This document shows positions 45,128 through 53,493 of a stretch of DNA of 64,000 nt, in pieces. Position 1 is the first letter of the stretch; each line of letters opens with the position of its first letter. The stretch comes from Burkholderiaceae bacterium. Its GTDB lineage: Bacteria; Pseudomonadota; Gammaproteobacteria; Burkholderiales; Burkholderiaceae_C. The stretch is taken from contig JAHCKM010000002.1 in assembly GCA_026125795.1 (NCBI GenBank), forward strand, positions 1,178,001 through 1,242,000. The letters run 5' to 3'. Under the pieces are notes generated by a model. The model did no database searches. It had not been told where the DNA came from and saw only the letters and a program-made list of their open reading frames with translations. The position numbers and the translations under genes were made by a program.

Positions 45128-45321
45128 TGGTCGAGCGGGAGCTGCAGAGCGCGCTGCAGGCGATGACCGGCCGGGTGATCTACCTGGGCCCGCAGCCCGA
45201 ACGCGCGGCCGGGCAGACGCTGGCGATGGTGCCGGCGCTGGCCAGGCTGTTGGACGAGGGGATCGCGCGGGGGGACGGGCAGCTGGATGTGGCGGCAGGG
45301 GTGAGGGTGCCGACCGCCTGA
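45128..45321 (+). pseudogene. Dehydrogenase gene fragment F8 (internal deletion)
   Basis: Reads ALQAMTGRVIYLGPQPERAA, then jumps to GQTLAMVPALARLLDEGIARG and ends VAAGVRVP before a stop, so it keeps the parent's own 3' end (parent 11130-11212 joined to 11455-11563). About 240 bp are missing, with the join in a GCGCGxx repeat. It is the last clear fragment and lies between the lipoprotein operon and the selenium-binding-protein gene. Confidence 0.82.
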
Positions 45322-45382
45322 GGAACTGCTACCCTGACCGGGTGTCACGGCGTGACCGGACACGCGAGCAGGAGGTGCCACG

Positions 45383-46747
45383 ATGGCTGAGCACAGCGGA
45401 TCGCACTGCTGCGGACCCGGGTACGCGTCTCCGGCCGAGGCGATGAAGGCGCCTCGCGAGAAGATCCTGTACACGGTGGCTCTGTACATCGGCACCGGCA
45501 TCCAGAAGCCGGACTACCTGGCAACCATTGACGCGGACCCGGACAGCCCGACCTACAGCCAGGTCATCAGCCGGCTGGAGATGCCGGGCATCGGCGACGA
45601 GCTGCACCACATGGGCTGGAACGCCTGCTCGTCGTGCCACCACGATGCCACCAAGCAGCGGCGCTACCTCATCGTGCCCGGCGTGCGCTCGTCCAACCTG
45701 CACATCGTCGACTGCGGCATCGACGCCAAGGCACCGCGCCTGCACAAGGTGATCGAGGGCGCGCAGATCAAGGCCAAGACCAATCTGTCGGCCCCGCACA
45801 CCGTGCACTGCCTCGGCTCCGACATCATCATCTCGATGCTCGGCGACGCACGCGGCAACGCGCCCGGCGGCTTCCTGCACCTGAACGAGAACTTCGACAT
45901 CGTGGGGCGCTGGGAGAACGACCTCGGGAAGATGAAGTTCAACTACGACTTCTGGTACCAGCCGCGCCACAACGTGATGGTGTCGTCGGAGTGGGCTGCA
46001 CCCAATACGTTCATGCCGGGCTTCGACCTCGAGGAGGTGGGCCAGCTCAAGTACGGCCGCGAGATCCACTTCTGGGACTTTGCCAACAAGCGCGTCGAGA
46101 ACAGCGTCTACCTCGGTGAAGAGGGGCTGGTGCCGCTCGAGGTGCGCTTTCATCACAACCCCGAGTCGAGCCACGGCTTCGTCGGCGCCGCGCTGTCGTC
46201 GAACATCATCCATTGGTACAAGCACGACGGCCGCTGGATCTGGGAAAAGATCATCGACGTCGAGAACGAGCGCCACCCGGAGTGGCCGATTCCGCTGCCC
46301 GGGCTGATCAGCGTGATCCTGGTGTCGATGGACGATCGTTTCCTGTACTTCTGCAATTGGCTGCACGGCGACATCCGGCAGTACGACATCTCGGATCCGT
46401 CGCACCCCAGGTTCACCGGCCAGGTCTGGATGGGCGGCCTGCTGAACAAGGCCCCGGTCGTCAACGGCCGGCGCATCACCGGCGGACCGCAGATGATTCA
46501 GCTGTCGCTCGACGGCAAGCGGCTGTACGTGACGACGTCGCTGTTCTCCACGTGGGACAACCAGTTCTACCCCGAGATCCGGCACAACGGCGGTTGCATG
46601 CTGATGGTCGACTGCGACACCGAGCGCGGCGGCATGTCGATCAACCCCCGCTTCTTCGTCGACTTCGGCAAGGAGCCGAACGGCCCCGCGCGTTGCCACG
46701 AGACCCGGTACCCGGGCGGCGACTGCACCTCGGACATCTGGTTGTGA
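45383..46747 (+). CDS. Selenium-binding protein / methanethiol oxidase (SBP56 family)
   Basis: A 454-aa SBP56-family protein. The N-terminal HCCGPGYASPAEAM and NACSSCHHD segments and the C-terminal GGDCTSDIW are family landmarks. Members oxidise methanethiol to H2S, formaldehyde and H2O2 using copper, and the fold is a beta-propeller. The ATG at 45383 has AGGAGG upstream. No signal peptide is evident here, although some methanethiol oxidases are periplasmic. It is followed at 46836 by a 2Fe-2S ferredoxin and then a CoA-binding protein on the same strand, likely one operon. Methanethiol oxidation is inferred from family; substrate specificity is unproven. Confidence 0.9.
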   Translation: MAEHSGSHCCGPGYASPAEAMKAPREKILYTVALYIGTGIQKPDYLATIDADPDSPTYSQVISRLEMPGIGDELHHMGWNACSSCHHDATKQRRYLIVPGVRSSNLHIVDCGIDAKAPRLHKVIEGAQIKAKTNLSAPHTVHCLGSDIIISMLGDARGNAPGGFLHLNENFDIVGRWENDLGKMKFNYDFWYQPRHNVMVSSEWAAPNTFMPGFDLEEVGQLKYGREIHFWDFANKRVENSVYLGEEGLVPLEVRFHHNPESSHGFVGAALSSNIIHWYKHDGRWIWEKIIDVENERHPEWPIPLPGLISVILVSMDDRFLYFCNWLHGDIRQYDISDPSHPRFTGQVWMGGLLNKAPVVNGRRITGGPQMIQLSLDGKRLYVTTSLFSTWDNQFYPEIRHNGGCMLMVDCDTERGGMSINPRFFVDFGKEPNGPARCHETRYPGGDCTSDIWL

Positions 46748-46750
46748 CAT

Positions 46751-46806
46751 GAAGCCTCCACGCTCGCTGCGCTCGCTGCCCCCCGAGGGGGTGCTCAGTG
46801 GCTTCG
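46751..46806. repeat. Intergenic C5/G5 hairpin repeat
   Basis: GAAGCC (46751-46756) pairs with GGCTTC (46800-46805), and the centre holds CCCCCC/GGGGG around GA, with the stretch CGCTCGCTGCGCTCGCTG in between. It is related to the 5089-5124 element and of a type common in Burkholderiales. It lies between methanethiol oxidase and ferredoxin, so a longer annotated ferredoxin starting at 46749 would be wrong. Confidence 0.65.
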
Positions 46807-46835
46807 GACGGCCGGGTGCCACTGAGACGCAAGCA

Positions 46836-47195
46836 GTGACGATCACGCTCGCCAACCGCAGCGGCGCAACGTTCCGGGTCGATCGCCGCAGGCCGCTGCT
46901 CGACGCGCTGGAGGCGCAGGGCGTGTCGCTGCCCTATGGCTGTCGCTACGGCGGCTGCATCTCGTGCGCTGCGAAACTGCTCGCGGGTGAGATCGACCAG
47001 CGCGCCGGCGTCGCGCTCAACGGTCGGCAGCTGGCCGACGGCTACGTCTTGCTGTGCGTGGCCCTGCCGTTGAGCGACTGCACGTTCGACGTCGGTGTCG
47101 AGAGCCACGACCGGCTTTACCGCAACCCTTTCGCCAGCCCGTTGGCGCCGCACGAGCTGAAACCCGCGGCGCGGCTGCAGGAGGATGTGCTGTGA
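46836..47195 (+). CDS. 2Fe-2S ferredoxin
   Basis: A 119-aa plant-type ferredoxin. The iron-sulfur ligands are C36, C41, C44 and C74 (CX4CX2CX29C, LPYGCRYGGCISC and GYVLLC). The GTG at 46836 is chosen because upstream codons lie in the intergenic repeat. An extended C-terminal tail (about 90-119) is less usual. The stop overlaps the next gene (GTGA). As partner of methanethiol oxidase it may pass electrons, or support a separate oxygenase; the partner is not shown by the sequence. Confidence 0.85.
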   Translation: MTITLANRSGATFRVDRRRPLLDALEAQGVSLPYGCRYGGCISCAAKLLAGEIDQRAGVALNGRQLADGYVLLCVALPLSDCTFDVGVESHDRLYRNPFASPLAPHELKPAARLQEDVL

Positions 47196-47659
47196 CCACC
47201 ATCACCCACATGGACCACGACCAGGACTACCCGGCCGCGTATCTCGCCACCATCCTGAAAGAGGTGAAAACCATCGCCATGGTCGGCGCCAGCTCGGACC
47301 CGACGAAGTTCAGCTATGGCGTGCTCAGGGTCCTGCACGAAACCGGGTACGACATGGTGCCCGTCAATCCCAACGAGGCCGGTGGCGAGATCCGCGGGCT
47401 GCGCGTCTACGAGTCGCTGGCCGCGATCGACCGCCCGGTGGACATGGTGCAGGTGTTTCGCAACTCCGACGCGCTACCCGAGATCGCACGCGAGGCCATC
47501 CACATCGGCGCCAAGGTGCTGTGGACGCAGCTCGGCGTGCGCAATGACGAGGCCGCCCGATTGGCGGAGGACGCGGGGCTGAAGGTCGTGATGAACCGGT
47601 GTCCGAAGATCGAGCTGTTCCGCCCGTTCTGGAAGCCGCGTCTGAACCAGGGCATTTAG
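47192..47659 (+). CDS. CoA-binding domain protein (YccU-like)
   Basis: A 155-aa protein with the CoA-binding Rossmann fold: IAMVGASSDPTKFSYGVLRVL, VPVNPNEAGGEI, KVLWTQLGVRNDEAARLAEDAG and VVMNRCPKIELFR. It starts at GTG 47192, with GGAGGATG upstream and a 4-nt overlap with the ferredoxin stop; a longer frame upstream has no ribosome site. Family members are short, soluble and of unclear role. It probably belongs to the methanethiol-oxidase operon. Confidence 0.88.
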   Translation: MTTITHMDHDQDYPAAYLATILKEVKTIAMVGASSDPTKFSYGVLRVLHETGYDMVPVNPNEAGGEIRGLRVYESLAAIDRPVDMVQVFRNSDALPEIAREAIHIGAKVLWTQLGVRNDEAARLAEDAGLKVVMNRCPKIELFRPFWKPRLNQGI

Positions 47660-47733
47660 CAGAGCCAACAGGCGGCCTCGGCCGTCGAAGGCAGGCGAGT
47701 TTCGCTTGGCCTCGAACGCGAGGCCTGCGATCG

Positions 47734-49545
47734 TCAGAGCCTGCCCGGATCCGGCCCCTTCTGCGGACCGAACCATGCATTGGCAAACCGACGGCGCGCA
47801 TCGGCCTGCGCCTTGGCGTCGCCCTTGCGTCGGTACACCTCGGCCAATCCAGCCAACGCCCAGCCGTTGCTGCGCACCCGCGCCAGTGAATCCCGAAACG
47901 CCTGCTCCGCATCGTCGAGCCGGCCCTGCTGCAAGCGCACGCTGCCGAGCGATTGGCGCACCGGGTAGTACCAGAACGGCGGCTCGGTGTACGGCAGCGC
48001 GTCTTCGATCGCGATCGCTTCCTCGTACGCCTTGGCCGCGCCATCAAGGTCGCCGCGTGCGGCGGCGAGGCGGCCGGTGGCCACCGCCTTGGCGGTCTGC
48101 ATGATCGGCTTGGCCGGCACCTGCCAGGTGTCGAACGGCTTGAAGTCGGTGCCGGTGATGAGCTTGTCGACGGCGTCGATCTCCTGTTGCGCCGCACCGG
48201 CCTCCTTCTTGGCGGCAAACGCCACCGCGCGCGCGTAGTGGTACATCGTGCGCACCAGCGCCAGCTCGGCCGGCGGCGCGGACAGGCGCAGGATGGTGTC
48301 GGCATCGGCGAACTGCGCGTGCGTGGTGTAAGGCGCGGCCTTCACCGGCTCCAGGATCGAGAACTGCTTGGCCACTTCGACTGCGATCGAGGCGTCGAGC
48401 TTGGCCGCGGCCTGCAGCGCGGTGCGCCCGTCGCCGCCCATCTGCGCCGACACCATCACGAAGTGGATGTTGTGCGGGTAGTAGGCCGACTTGTACAGCG
48501 GATCCGACGGCGACGTCTTGAAGTAGCGCTCGTCCACCGCGATGGCCGTCTTGTTGGCGGCCAGAGAATCGCGGTACAGCCCCACGCGGTAGTAGATGTG
48601 CGCCGGCATGTGCACCAGGTGCCCGGCGCCGGGCACCAGCGCGCCCAGGCGCCGCGCGTACGGCAGCGCGCGCTCGGGCGTGGTCGACGCCTCCACGGCG
48701 TGGATGTAGAGATGGATCGCGCCAGGGTGCGTGGGATTGCGCTTGAGCACCTTCTCCAGCGCATCGACGATGTCCTGCGTGCGGCCCTTGGGCGTGACTG
48801 CATCGGCCTCCCAGTAGTCCCACGGCTGCGTGTCCATCGCGCTCTCGGCAAACATCGTGAGCACGGTGTCGTCGTCGCCGAAGCGCACCGCCACCTCGCG
48901 CATCGCGTCGGCAAACGCCGCGTCGAGCGGCGCGCGCGACTCCGGCGGCTGTTGTGCATAGCGTTGGGCCAGCGCGTTGATCAGCGCGCGCTCCTTGGGC
49001 GTGGCGCGCTCCTTGAGCCCTTGCGCCCGCATGAGCGCGGCCCAGGCCGGCGCCACCGCCTCGGGCATCATCGGCGCGTTGATGTTGGGGCCGAGCACCC
49101 ACGCTTCGCCCCAGGCGCACATGGCGCAATCGGGGTCGAGCTTCTGTGCGGCCTGGAACGCGCGCTGCGCCTCGGCGTGGTTGAAGCCGAAGGCCAGCCG
49201 GATGCCCTGGTTCACGTAGGCCTGCGCCTTCGCACTCTTCGTGGTGACCTTGAATTGCAGGTTGCCGAGGTTGGGGTACAGCGGCACCGCACCCGCGGCC
49301 GCCTGCATTGGCGCCGCCTGAAACGGCTGCGTCTCGGTCTTGGCCACCAGCACCAGCCCGCGCAGCAGCGCCGGCGGAGCACCGGGGATGCTGCGGCAAA
49401 TGACGCGTGCATCGAGCGTGGGATCGAACGACACCGCGGACGGCGAGCCCGCCGTCAAGCCCTGCGGTGCGCATGCCGCGCCGACTGCAGCCAGGGCCGC
49501 GATCGAACGGTGACTGTAGAGCCGGAGTCCGGAGCGTGTCGGCAT
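47734..49545 (-). CDS. Exported TPR-repeat protein
   Basis: A 603-aa protein from ATG 49545 (GGAGGGGAC upstream). An N-terminal signal-like stretch (SIAALAAVGAACAPQ) precedes a domain with QAYVNQGIRLAFGFNHAEAQRAF, DPDCAMCAWGEAWVLGPNIN and VHMPAHIYYRVG, followed by TPR helices (WALAGLAEVYRRKGDAKAQ) near the end. A CAMCAWG motif could bind metal. I know related sequences only as large TPR proteins of unknown function in proteobacteria. Convergent with the CoA-binding gene (75 bp gap). Confidence 0.8.
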   Translation of the reverse strand: MPTRSGLRLYSHRSIAALAAVGAACAPQGLTAGSPSAVSFDPTLDARVICRSIPGAPPALLRGLVLVAKTETQPFQAAPMQAAAGAVPLYPNLGNLQFKVTTKSAKAQAYVNQGIRLAFGFNHAEAQRAFQAAQKLDPDCAMCAWGEAWVLGPNINAPMMPEAVAPAWAALMRAQGLKERATPKERALINALAQRYAQQPPESRAPLDAAFADAMREVAVRFGDDDTVLTMFAESAMDTQPWDYWEADAVTPKGRTQDIVDALEKVLKRNPTHPGAIHLYIHAVEASTTPERALPYARRLGALVPGAGHLVHMPAHIYYRVGLYRDSLAANKTAIAVDERYFKTSPSDPLYKSAYYPHNIHFVMVSAQMGGDGRTALQAAAKLDASIAVEVAKQFSILEPVKAAPYTTHAQFADADTILRLSAPPAELALVRTMYHYARAVAFAAKKEAGAAQQEIDAVDKLITGTDFKPFDTWQVPAKPIMQTAKAVATGRLAAARGDLDGAAKAYEEAIAIEDALPYTEPPFWYYPVRQSLGSVRLQQGRLDDAEQAFRDSLARVRSNGWALAGLAEVYRRKGDAKAQADARRRFANAWFGPQKGPDPGRL

Positions 49546-49857
49546 GTCCCCTCCGATGCGACGGTTGAGTGGCTGCATTCTGTCGCTCGGGTCGAGGCGA
49601 GCCAAGTGCCCTGAAGAAATTGAACAGAGCGCTGTTCACGACCGGACCCGTGCCCTCTGGTGCGCGGCGCTTGGGCGGCCCTACACCACGCCCGTCAGTG
49701 CCACCAGTCGCACCACGCCGCGGGAGTGTGATGGCGCGAGCCGATCGCACCATTCAGTGACCCGGTGCAGTCACGCTGTGGGCGTCGAGGGCACTTTGAA
49801 CCCTCTCGGGGGCCGCCGCAACACAGCGGGCCGATGTCTCAGCCGGAGGAGTTCAGC

Positions 49858-50127
49858 ATGAAACGAGCACTTGTCGCGGCACTGATCCTGTCGCTTGGAA
49901 ATGTCCCCGCTGCTGTCTGGGCGCAATCCAAGGATGAGTGCGACGGAAAGGTCATGGCGGCTATCAAGATGCTCCAGATCAGGTCGGCGATGACGCGCAC
50001 GGAGCAGAAGCATGGCGACCTTTCGGTCGCTGACATCGAACGGCTGCAGAAGTCCAAGGGAAGCTGCGTCGCGGCGATGGAGATTGACAAGCGCACGCAG
50101 AACGGGGCCAAGCTGGGCTTTTTCTGA
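49858..50127 (+). CDS. Small secreted hypothetical protein
   Basis: An 89-aa protein. MKRALVAALILSLGNVPAAVWA is a clear signal peptide, leaving a ~67-residue mature protein with two cysteines (DECDGKV and KGSCVAAM) that could form a disulfide. GGAGGA precedes the ATG. The mature part is charged and helical. Not recognised. Its neighbours are convergent or divergent, so it is a single-gene unit. Confidence 0.65.
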   Translation: MKRALVAALILSLGNVPAAVWAQSKDECDGKVMAAIKMLQIRSAMTRTEQKHGDLSVADIERLQKSKGSCVAAMEIDKRTQNGAKLGFF

Positions 50128-50150
50128 GGCTGTTGCCCGCTGCCGAGCTG

Positions 50151-50750
50151 CTACGCCTTGACTTCGATGTGATACGTCGCCCACGGGCAGCTGCCAAAGC
50201 GCTCGTTCACCGGCTTGGCGGCCATGTCGGCAAAGCGGTCGGCGTCGTACACCACCCACAGCGGACCCAGGCCGCCCAGCGCCAAGGGCCGCCCATCGAG
50301 ATGCGTGGCCACGATGAAGCGCCGCCGCGTGGCCTCGGCCGCCGGCAGGTGCGCTGCATAGCCGTCGACCGCGCGCACGACGAACGCCGTCTTGTCGCTG
50401 ATCTTCACGCCGCAGGCGCTCATCACGTCCATCAGTGCCGGGCCTTTCAGCGTGTGCGCCTGGTTGTCATACTCGAGCGTGGGCCTGATGGTGCGCGCAG
50501 GCAGTGCGGCGAGCGCTGCAAAGTCCCACACGTGGGCGCGCGTGAAGACGATCTTCTGCTTGACCATCATCTGGTCCAGCGCGCCGTCGATGGCACCGCG
50601 GTTGCCGCGGCCGATGGGTCCGCTCACGGTGAGCAGCACCGGGCCACGCAACGTGGGCGGGCCGTGCTGCGCGGCCACGCGCTGCGGGCTCGCCGCCAGG
50701 GCGGTGACTGTGCCGCTCGCGGCGGCTTGAATGAAGCGGCGCTTGTGCAT
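50151..50750 (-). CDS. Molybdopterin-dependent oxidoreductase-like exported protein
   Basis: A 199-aa protein. The start HKRRFIQAAASGTVTALAAS resembles a twin-arginine signal. The mature part matches the oxidoreductase-molybdopterin-binding domain: VLLTVSGPIGRGN, DFAALAALPARTI, GPALMDVMSACGV and LGPLWVVYDAD. It lacks the length of full sulfite oxidases (~400 aa), matching a short, poorly characterised family. Whether it binds Mo is unknown; no catalytic Cys in the usual place is apparent. Confidence 0.75.
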   Translation of the reverse strand: MHKRRFIQAAASGTVTALAASPQRVAAQHGPPTLRGPVLLTVSGPIGRGNRGAIDGALDQMMVKQKIVFTRAHVWDFAALAALPARTIRPTLEYDNQAHTLKGPALMDVMSACGVKISDKTAFVVRAVDGYAAHLPAAEATRRRFIVATHLDGRPLALGGLGPLWVVYDADRFADMAAKPVNERFGSCPWATYHIEVKA

Positions 50751-50872
50751 GGTGGCTCTTGGTGCTGCGTTGGTCGCCGACTATGCCTGCCACCAGCCCA
50801 TTCCATCGCGGCGGGAGGGCCCCGCCAGGCGAGCAGCGCGGCCGCCGCTCGCCCATGGCATCGGGCCAGCGC

Positions 50873-51148
50873 TCAGCGCTTGCCGAGCGACGCCATCACG
50901 GCGCCGGCGTCTTCGTCTTCCACGCAGGGAGTGACCGTGATCGGCAGCAGGTCGCCCCACTGCGCCTGCCACAGGTACATGGCCTTCGGGTCGTTGGACT
51001 CACTGATCGCAAAGCCCTGGCCGTTCATGCCGTGCCAGCGCCCCAGCATCTTCACGCCGGCAGGCGGCGCGCCGCCCGTCTCGAGAAAGCGCTTGACGGC
51101 GGCATTGAAGGAACCCTGGGGCACTGTCCAGCTGCTGATGAACTTCAT
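50873..51148 (-). CDS. DUF3303 family protein
   Basis: A 91-aa protein from ATG 51148 (GGAGA upstream): MKFISSWTVPQGSFNAAVKRFLETG, GVKMLGRWHGMNGQGFAISE and YLWQAQWGDLLPITVTPCVED. These match DUF3303, small ferredoxin-fold (dimeric alpha/beta-barrel-like) proteins of unknown function. A longer frame to 51370 runs into the degenerate end of the HepT gene and is not used. Cytosolic. Confidence 0.72.
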   Translation of the reverse strand: MKFISSWTVPQGSFNAAVKRFLETGGAPPAGVKMLGRWHGMNGQGFAISESNDPKAMYLWQAQWGDLLPITVTPCVEDEDAGAVMASLGKR

Positions 51149-51369
51149 GCGAGTCTCCAGAACTGTTGACACCGGGCGCGGCGGCGTGTTGCTTGCGCAA
51201 TAGGCCTCGTCGTGCTCTGGAACCCATGGACCTGCCTGGGGGGTGGCGCAGCCTACGCCCGAAAGAGAGGGAATGGAAGCAGGCAAGGCGTGTCCGGCGG
51301 TTGGAAGCGCGAACCAGCGATGAACCTCGCGCACTGTTTGGGTCGCAGGCGGCGTCAACCAGCGAGTCA

Positions 51370-51558
51370 TCAGAATTGCCGATGGGGCGCGAGTCGGAAC
51401 GTCGACTCGATGTTGCGCAATGTCGCGTCGCAGCGCATGGGGTCGGAGCCGAACGTCGAACGGTCGAGGCCGTTTGTGTAGGCGAGCGCCTTATCCCAGA
51501 ACGAGATCATGTCGTTGACGTAGAAGCGCCATTCGCGCGGCGCTGCGGCGTCAGACAT
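51370..51558 (-). pseudogene. HepT-like toxin gene, 3'-truncated
   Basis: The first ~52 residues match HepT/DUF86 (MSDAAAPREWRFYVNDMISFWDKA, RCDATLRNIE). The helix that should follow (normally carrying RxxxxxH, the RNase motif) is replaced by STFRLAPHRQF and a stop: 62 aa instead of ~115. It overlaps the upstream antitoxin by 8 nt, the standard layout. Probably an inactive toxin remnant, so the locus is no longer a working toxin-antitoxin pair. Confidence 0.75.
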
Positions 51559-51841
51559 GGACCGCATCGCGTTCGATGAATGGGCGCAACTGCGGCCGCA
51601 GCGCCTTGGTGGTCACGAGATCGACCGGCGCGCTGAGAAGGTCTTCAAGGAAGAACTGCAGACCAAAGTAACGTGCTGATGTGGCCGCGCCATCGAACTC
51701 GACCAGGATGTCGATGTCGCTGTCCGGCCTTGCTTCTTCGCGGGCGCGCGAGCCGAACAGCGCCACGCTGCGCACGCCGAAGAGGCGTTGCATCTCAGGC
51801 TTGTGGCGGCTCAACAGGGCCACGGTCTCTGCTCGAGTCAT
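51551..51841 (-). CDS. MntA-type nucleotidyltransferase antitoxin
   Basis: A 96-aa minimal nucleotidyltransferase. The signature GSRAREEARPDSDIDILVEF carries G30-S31 and the metal-binding D42 and D44. MntA antitoxins transfer AMP to a tyrosine of HepT and so silence it. The stop lies within the start of hepT (8-nt overlap). The nucleotidyltransferase core looks intact, although its partner is truncated. Confidence 0.85.
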   Translation of the reverse strand: MTRAETVALLSRHKPEMQRLFGVRSVALFGSRAREEARPDSDIDILVEFDGAATSARYFGLQFFLEDLLSAPVDLVTTKALRPQLRPFIERDAVHV

Positions 51842-51981
51842 GGGGCGAACGATGCCCGAAGTGCCGCTGACGGTGTAGAACGCGCTATAGATGATGGCCG
51901 GCTCGCTTGCCTGCCTTGGCCCCGTCGCCGAACGGGAGCGGCGTCTGGGTATTGCTCTTTGCGACACCGCGCGGCACTGCC

Positions 51982-52608
51982 CTACCGGCGATAAATCAGC
52001 ATCACATTGTTCGCCGGCATCTCCACCAGCCGCGTGCGTGCGAAACCGCGTGCGAGGGCGGCTGCATCCAGATCCTCCACCCGCCGCAGCCCCCAGCGCG
52101 GATCGCGCGCCTTGAGCGAAGCGTCGAACGCTTCGTTCGACGGCGCGGTCTGCACGCCCTCGCGGCGCCACGGGCCGTAGAGGATCAGCGGCGCGCCCTT
52201 GGCCAGCAGCCGCTGTGCGCCCGCTACCAGCCCGAGCGTCGCTTGCCACGGGCTGATGTGTGCCATGTTGATGCACAGCACCGCATCGGCGGCATCCACC
52301 GGCCAATGCGCTGCCGTGGCGTCGAGCGCGAGCGGCGGCAACACGCTGTGGAGCCCCGCGCACCAGCTCGCGATCGAGCCGAGCGCACCCGGGTCCGGAT
52401 CGGTCGGCTGCCAGACATGGACGGGGAAGAGCTCCGCGAAGAAAGCGCAATGTTCGCCCGATCCGCTCGCCACTTCGAGCACCTTGCCGGTGACGGGCAA
52501 TTCCGCCTGCAGCACCGCGGCGATCGGCTCGCGGTTGCGCAAGGTGGCCGGCGCATGCTTGCGCTGCGCGCGATCGTCACCGGGCATCCAGGGCGTGGGA
52601 CTTTGCAC
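51982..52608 (-). CDS. DUF938 SAM-dependent methyltransferase-like protein
   Basis: A 208-aa protein of the DUF938 family. SAM-binding motif I is VLEVASGSGEHCAFF, followed by WQPTDPDP, AVLCINMAHISPW and LILYGPWRREG. It begins with KHAPATLRNREPI, typical of the family. The target is unknown. Start at ATG 52608, with MPGDDR a few residues later as an alternative. It is followed on the same strand, 41 bp away, by nothing coding; upstream is a protease gene in the same direction. Confidence 0.87.
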   Translation of the reverse strand: MQSPTPWMPGDDRAQRKHAPATLRNREPIAAVLQAELPVTGKVLEVASGSGEHCAFFAELFPVHVWQPTDPDPGALGSIASWCAGLHSVLPPLALDATAAHWPVDAADAVLCINMAHISPWQATLGLVAGAQRLLAKGAPLILYGPWRREGVQTAPSNEAFDASLKARDPRWGLRRVEDLDAAALARGFARTRLVEMPANNVMLIYRR

Positions 52609-52650
52609 TTCGGCCTCGCGAGAAGGTTTCGCGGTGGGGGACCGGCTCCT

Positions 52651-53403
52651 TCACTCCGACGTCTCGGCAGCGCGGGGTTCGGTGAGCGTCATCAGGATGT
52701 CGGCATACCAGGCGCAGTTGAGGCCCAGCGATTCATCCTGCTGCAGATCGCGCGTGGCCATGTCCATGCGCGCCGAGTGCACGCCCAGCAGCTTCCAGGG
52801 CAGCGTTTCGTCGCTGCGCTCCGACTCCGGCGTGCGCATCACCACCGGCGCGCCGCTGGTGCCGCGATGGGTGCGCGCATCGGTGAGGAAGTAGCCCTGG
52901 CCCTGAAACCGCACGCCAAACGACGACGCGATGGTGGCCTGCCGCACCACCGGCAGGTGGTGCACCGTGTCGTGGAACCCGAGCGGAAAGCCCACGATCA
53001 GCAGCGAAGAACCCACTTCAACGGCGTCGAGCACGTGCTCCAGGCTCGCCGGCGTGAATGCAAGCAAGGTGGCCGAACTCGGCAGGGCGCTGCGATCGAG
53101 CTCGATCACGGCCACGTCGATGTCACCGCCCGAATCCCGCCCCTGACGCCAGATGGCCTGGCCCTCGTGGTACAGCAGCACCGAGAAGCCGGTTGACTGC
53201 GTGAGGTCGAGTTCGTCGGTGTGCACCTCGATCTCGATGCGATCGGGGTGGTGCGCGCTTGGTGCGTCGATCACCACGTGCCGGCTGGTCACGAGATACA
53301 GGCGCTCGTCGCGCTCGAAGAAGAACCCGCTCGCTTTGGTGAGCAGTTGCTGGCCAAGGAACGTGGAGACCTGCGTCGCCGTGCGCAGAAGCGGTTCGGT
53401 CAT
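52651..53403 (-). CDS. Trypsin-like serine protease family protein
   Basis: A 250-aa chymotrypsin-fold protein without a signal peptide. The triad reads H42 (LVTSRHVV), D96 (GGDIDVAVIEL) and S183 (GTSGAPVV). The ATG at 53403 is chosen; an upstream in-frame start has no ribosome site. A role in intracellular proteolysis or as an effector is possible, since trypsin-like domains without export occur in defence and regulatory systems. It overlaps nothing and stands 42 bp upstream of the methyltransferase start on the same strand. Confidence 0.82.
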   Translation of the reverse strand: MTEPLLRTATQVSTFLGQQLLTKASGFFFERDERLYLVTSRHVVIDAPSAHHPDRIEIEVHTDELDLTQSTGFSVLLYHEGQAIWRQGRDSGGDIDVAVIELDRSALPSSATLLAFTPASLEHVLDAVEVGSSLLIVGFPLGFHDTVHHLPVVRQATIASSFGVRFQGQGYFLTDARTHRGTSGAPVVMRTPESERSDETLPWKLLGVHSARMDMATRDLQQDESLGLNCAWYADILMTLTEPRAAETSE

Positions 53404-53493
53404 GGATGGTTCGGTGCGATCGCAGGCATTGTCGAGGAGAACTGCAGACCGTTGTCGCGGCTCGAACGCCGGGCCCGTTTGCAGAGGAGGTCG

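Noticed and set aside
46749-46835. Ferredoxin start at 46749
   Set aside because: The added residues are encoded by a C5/G5 intergenic hairpin repeat; GTG 46836 begins the conserved domain.
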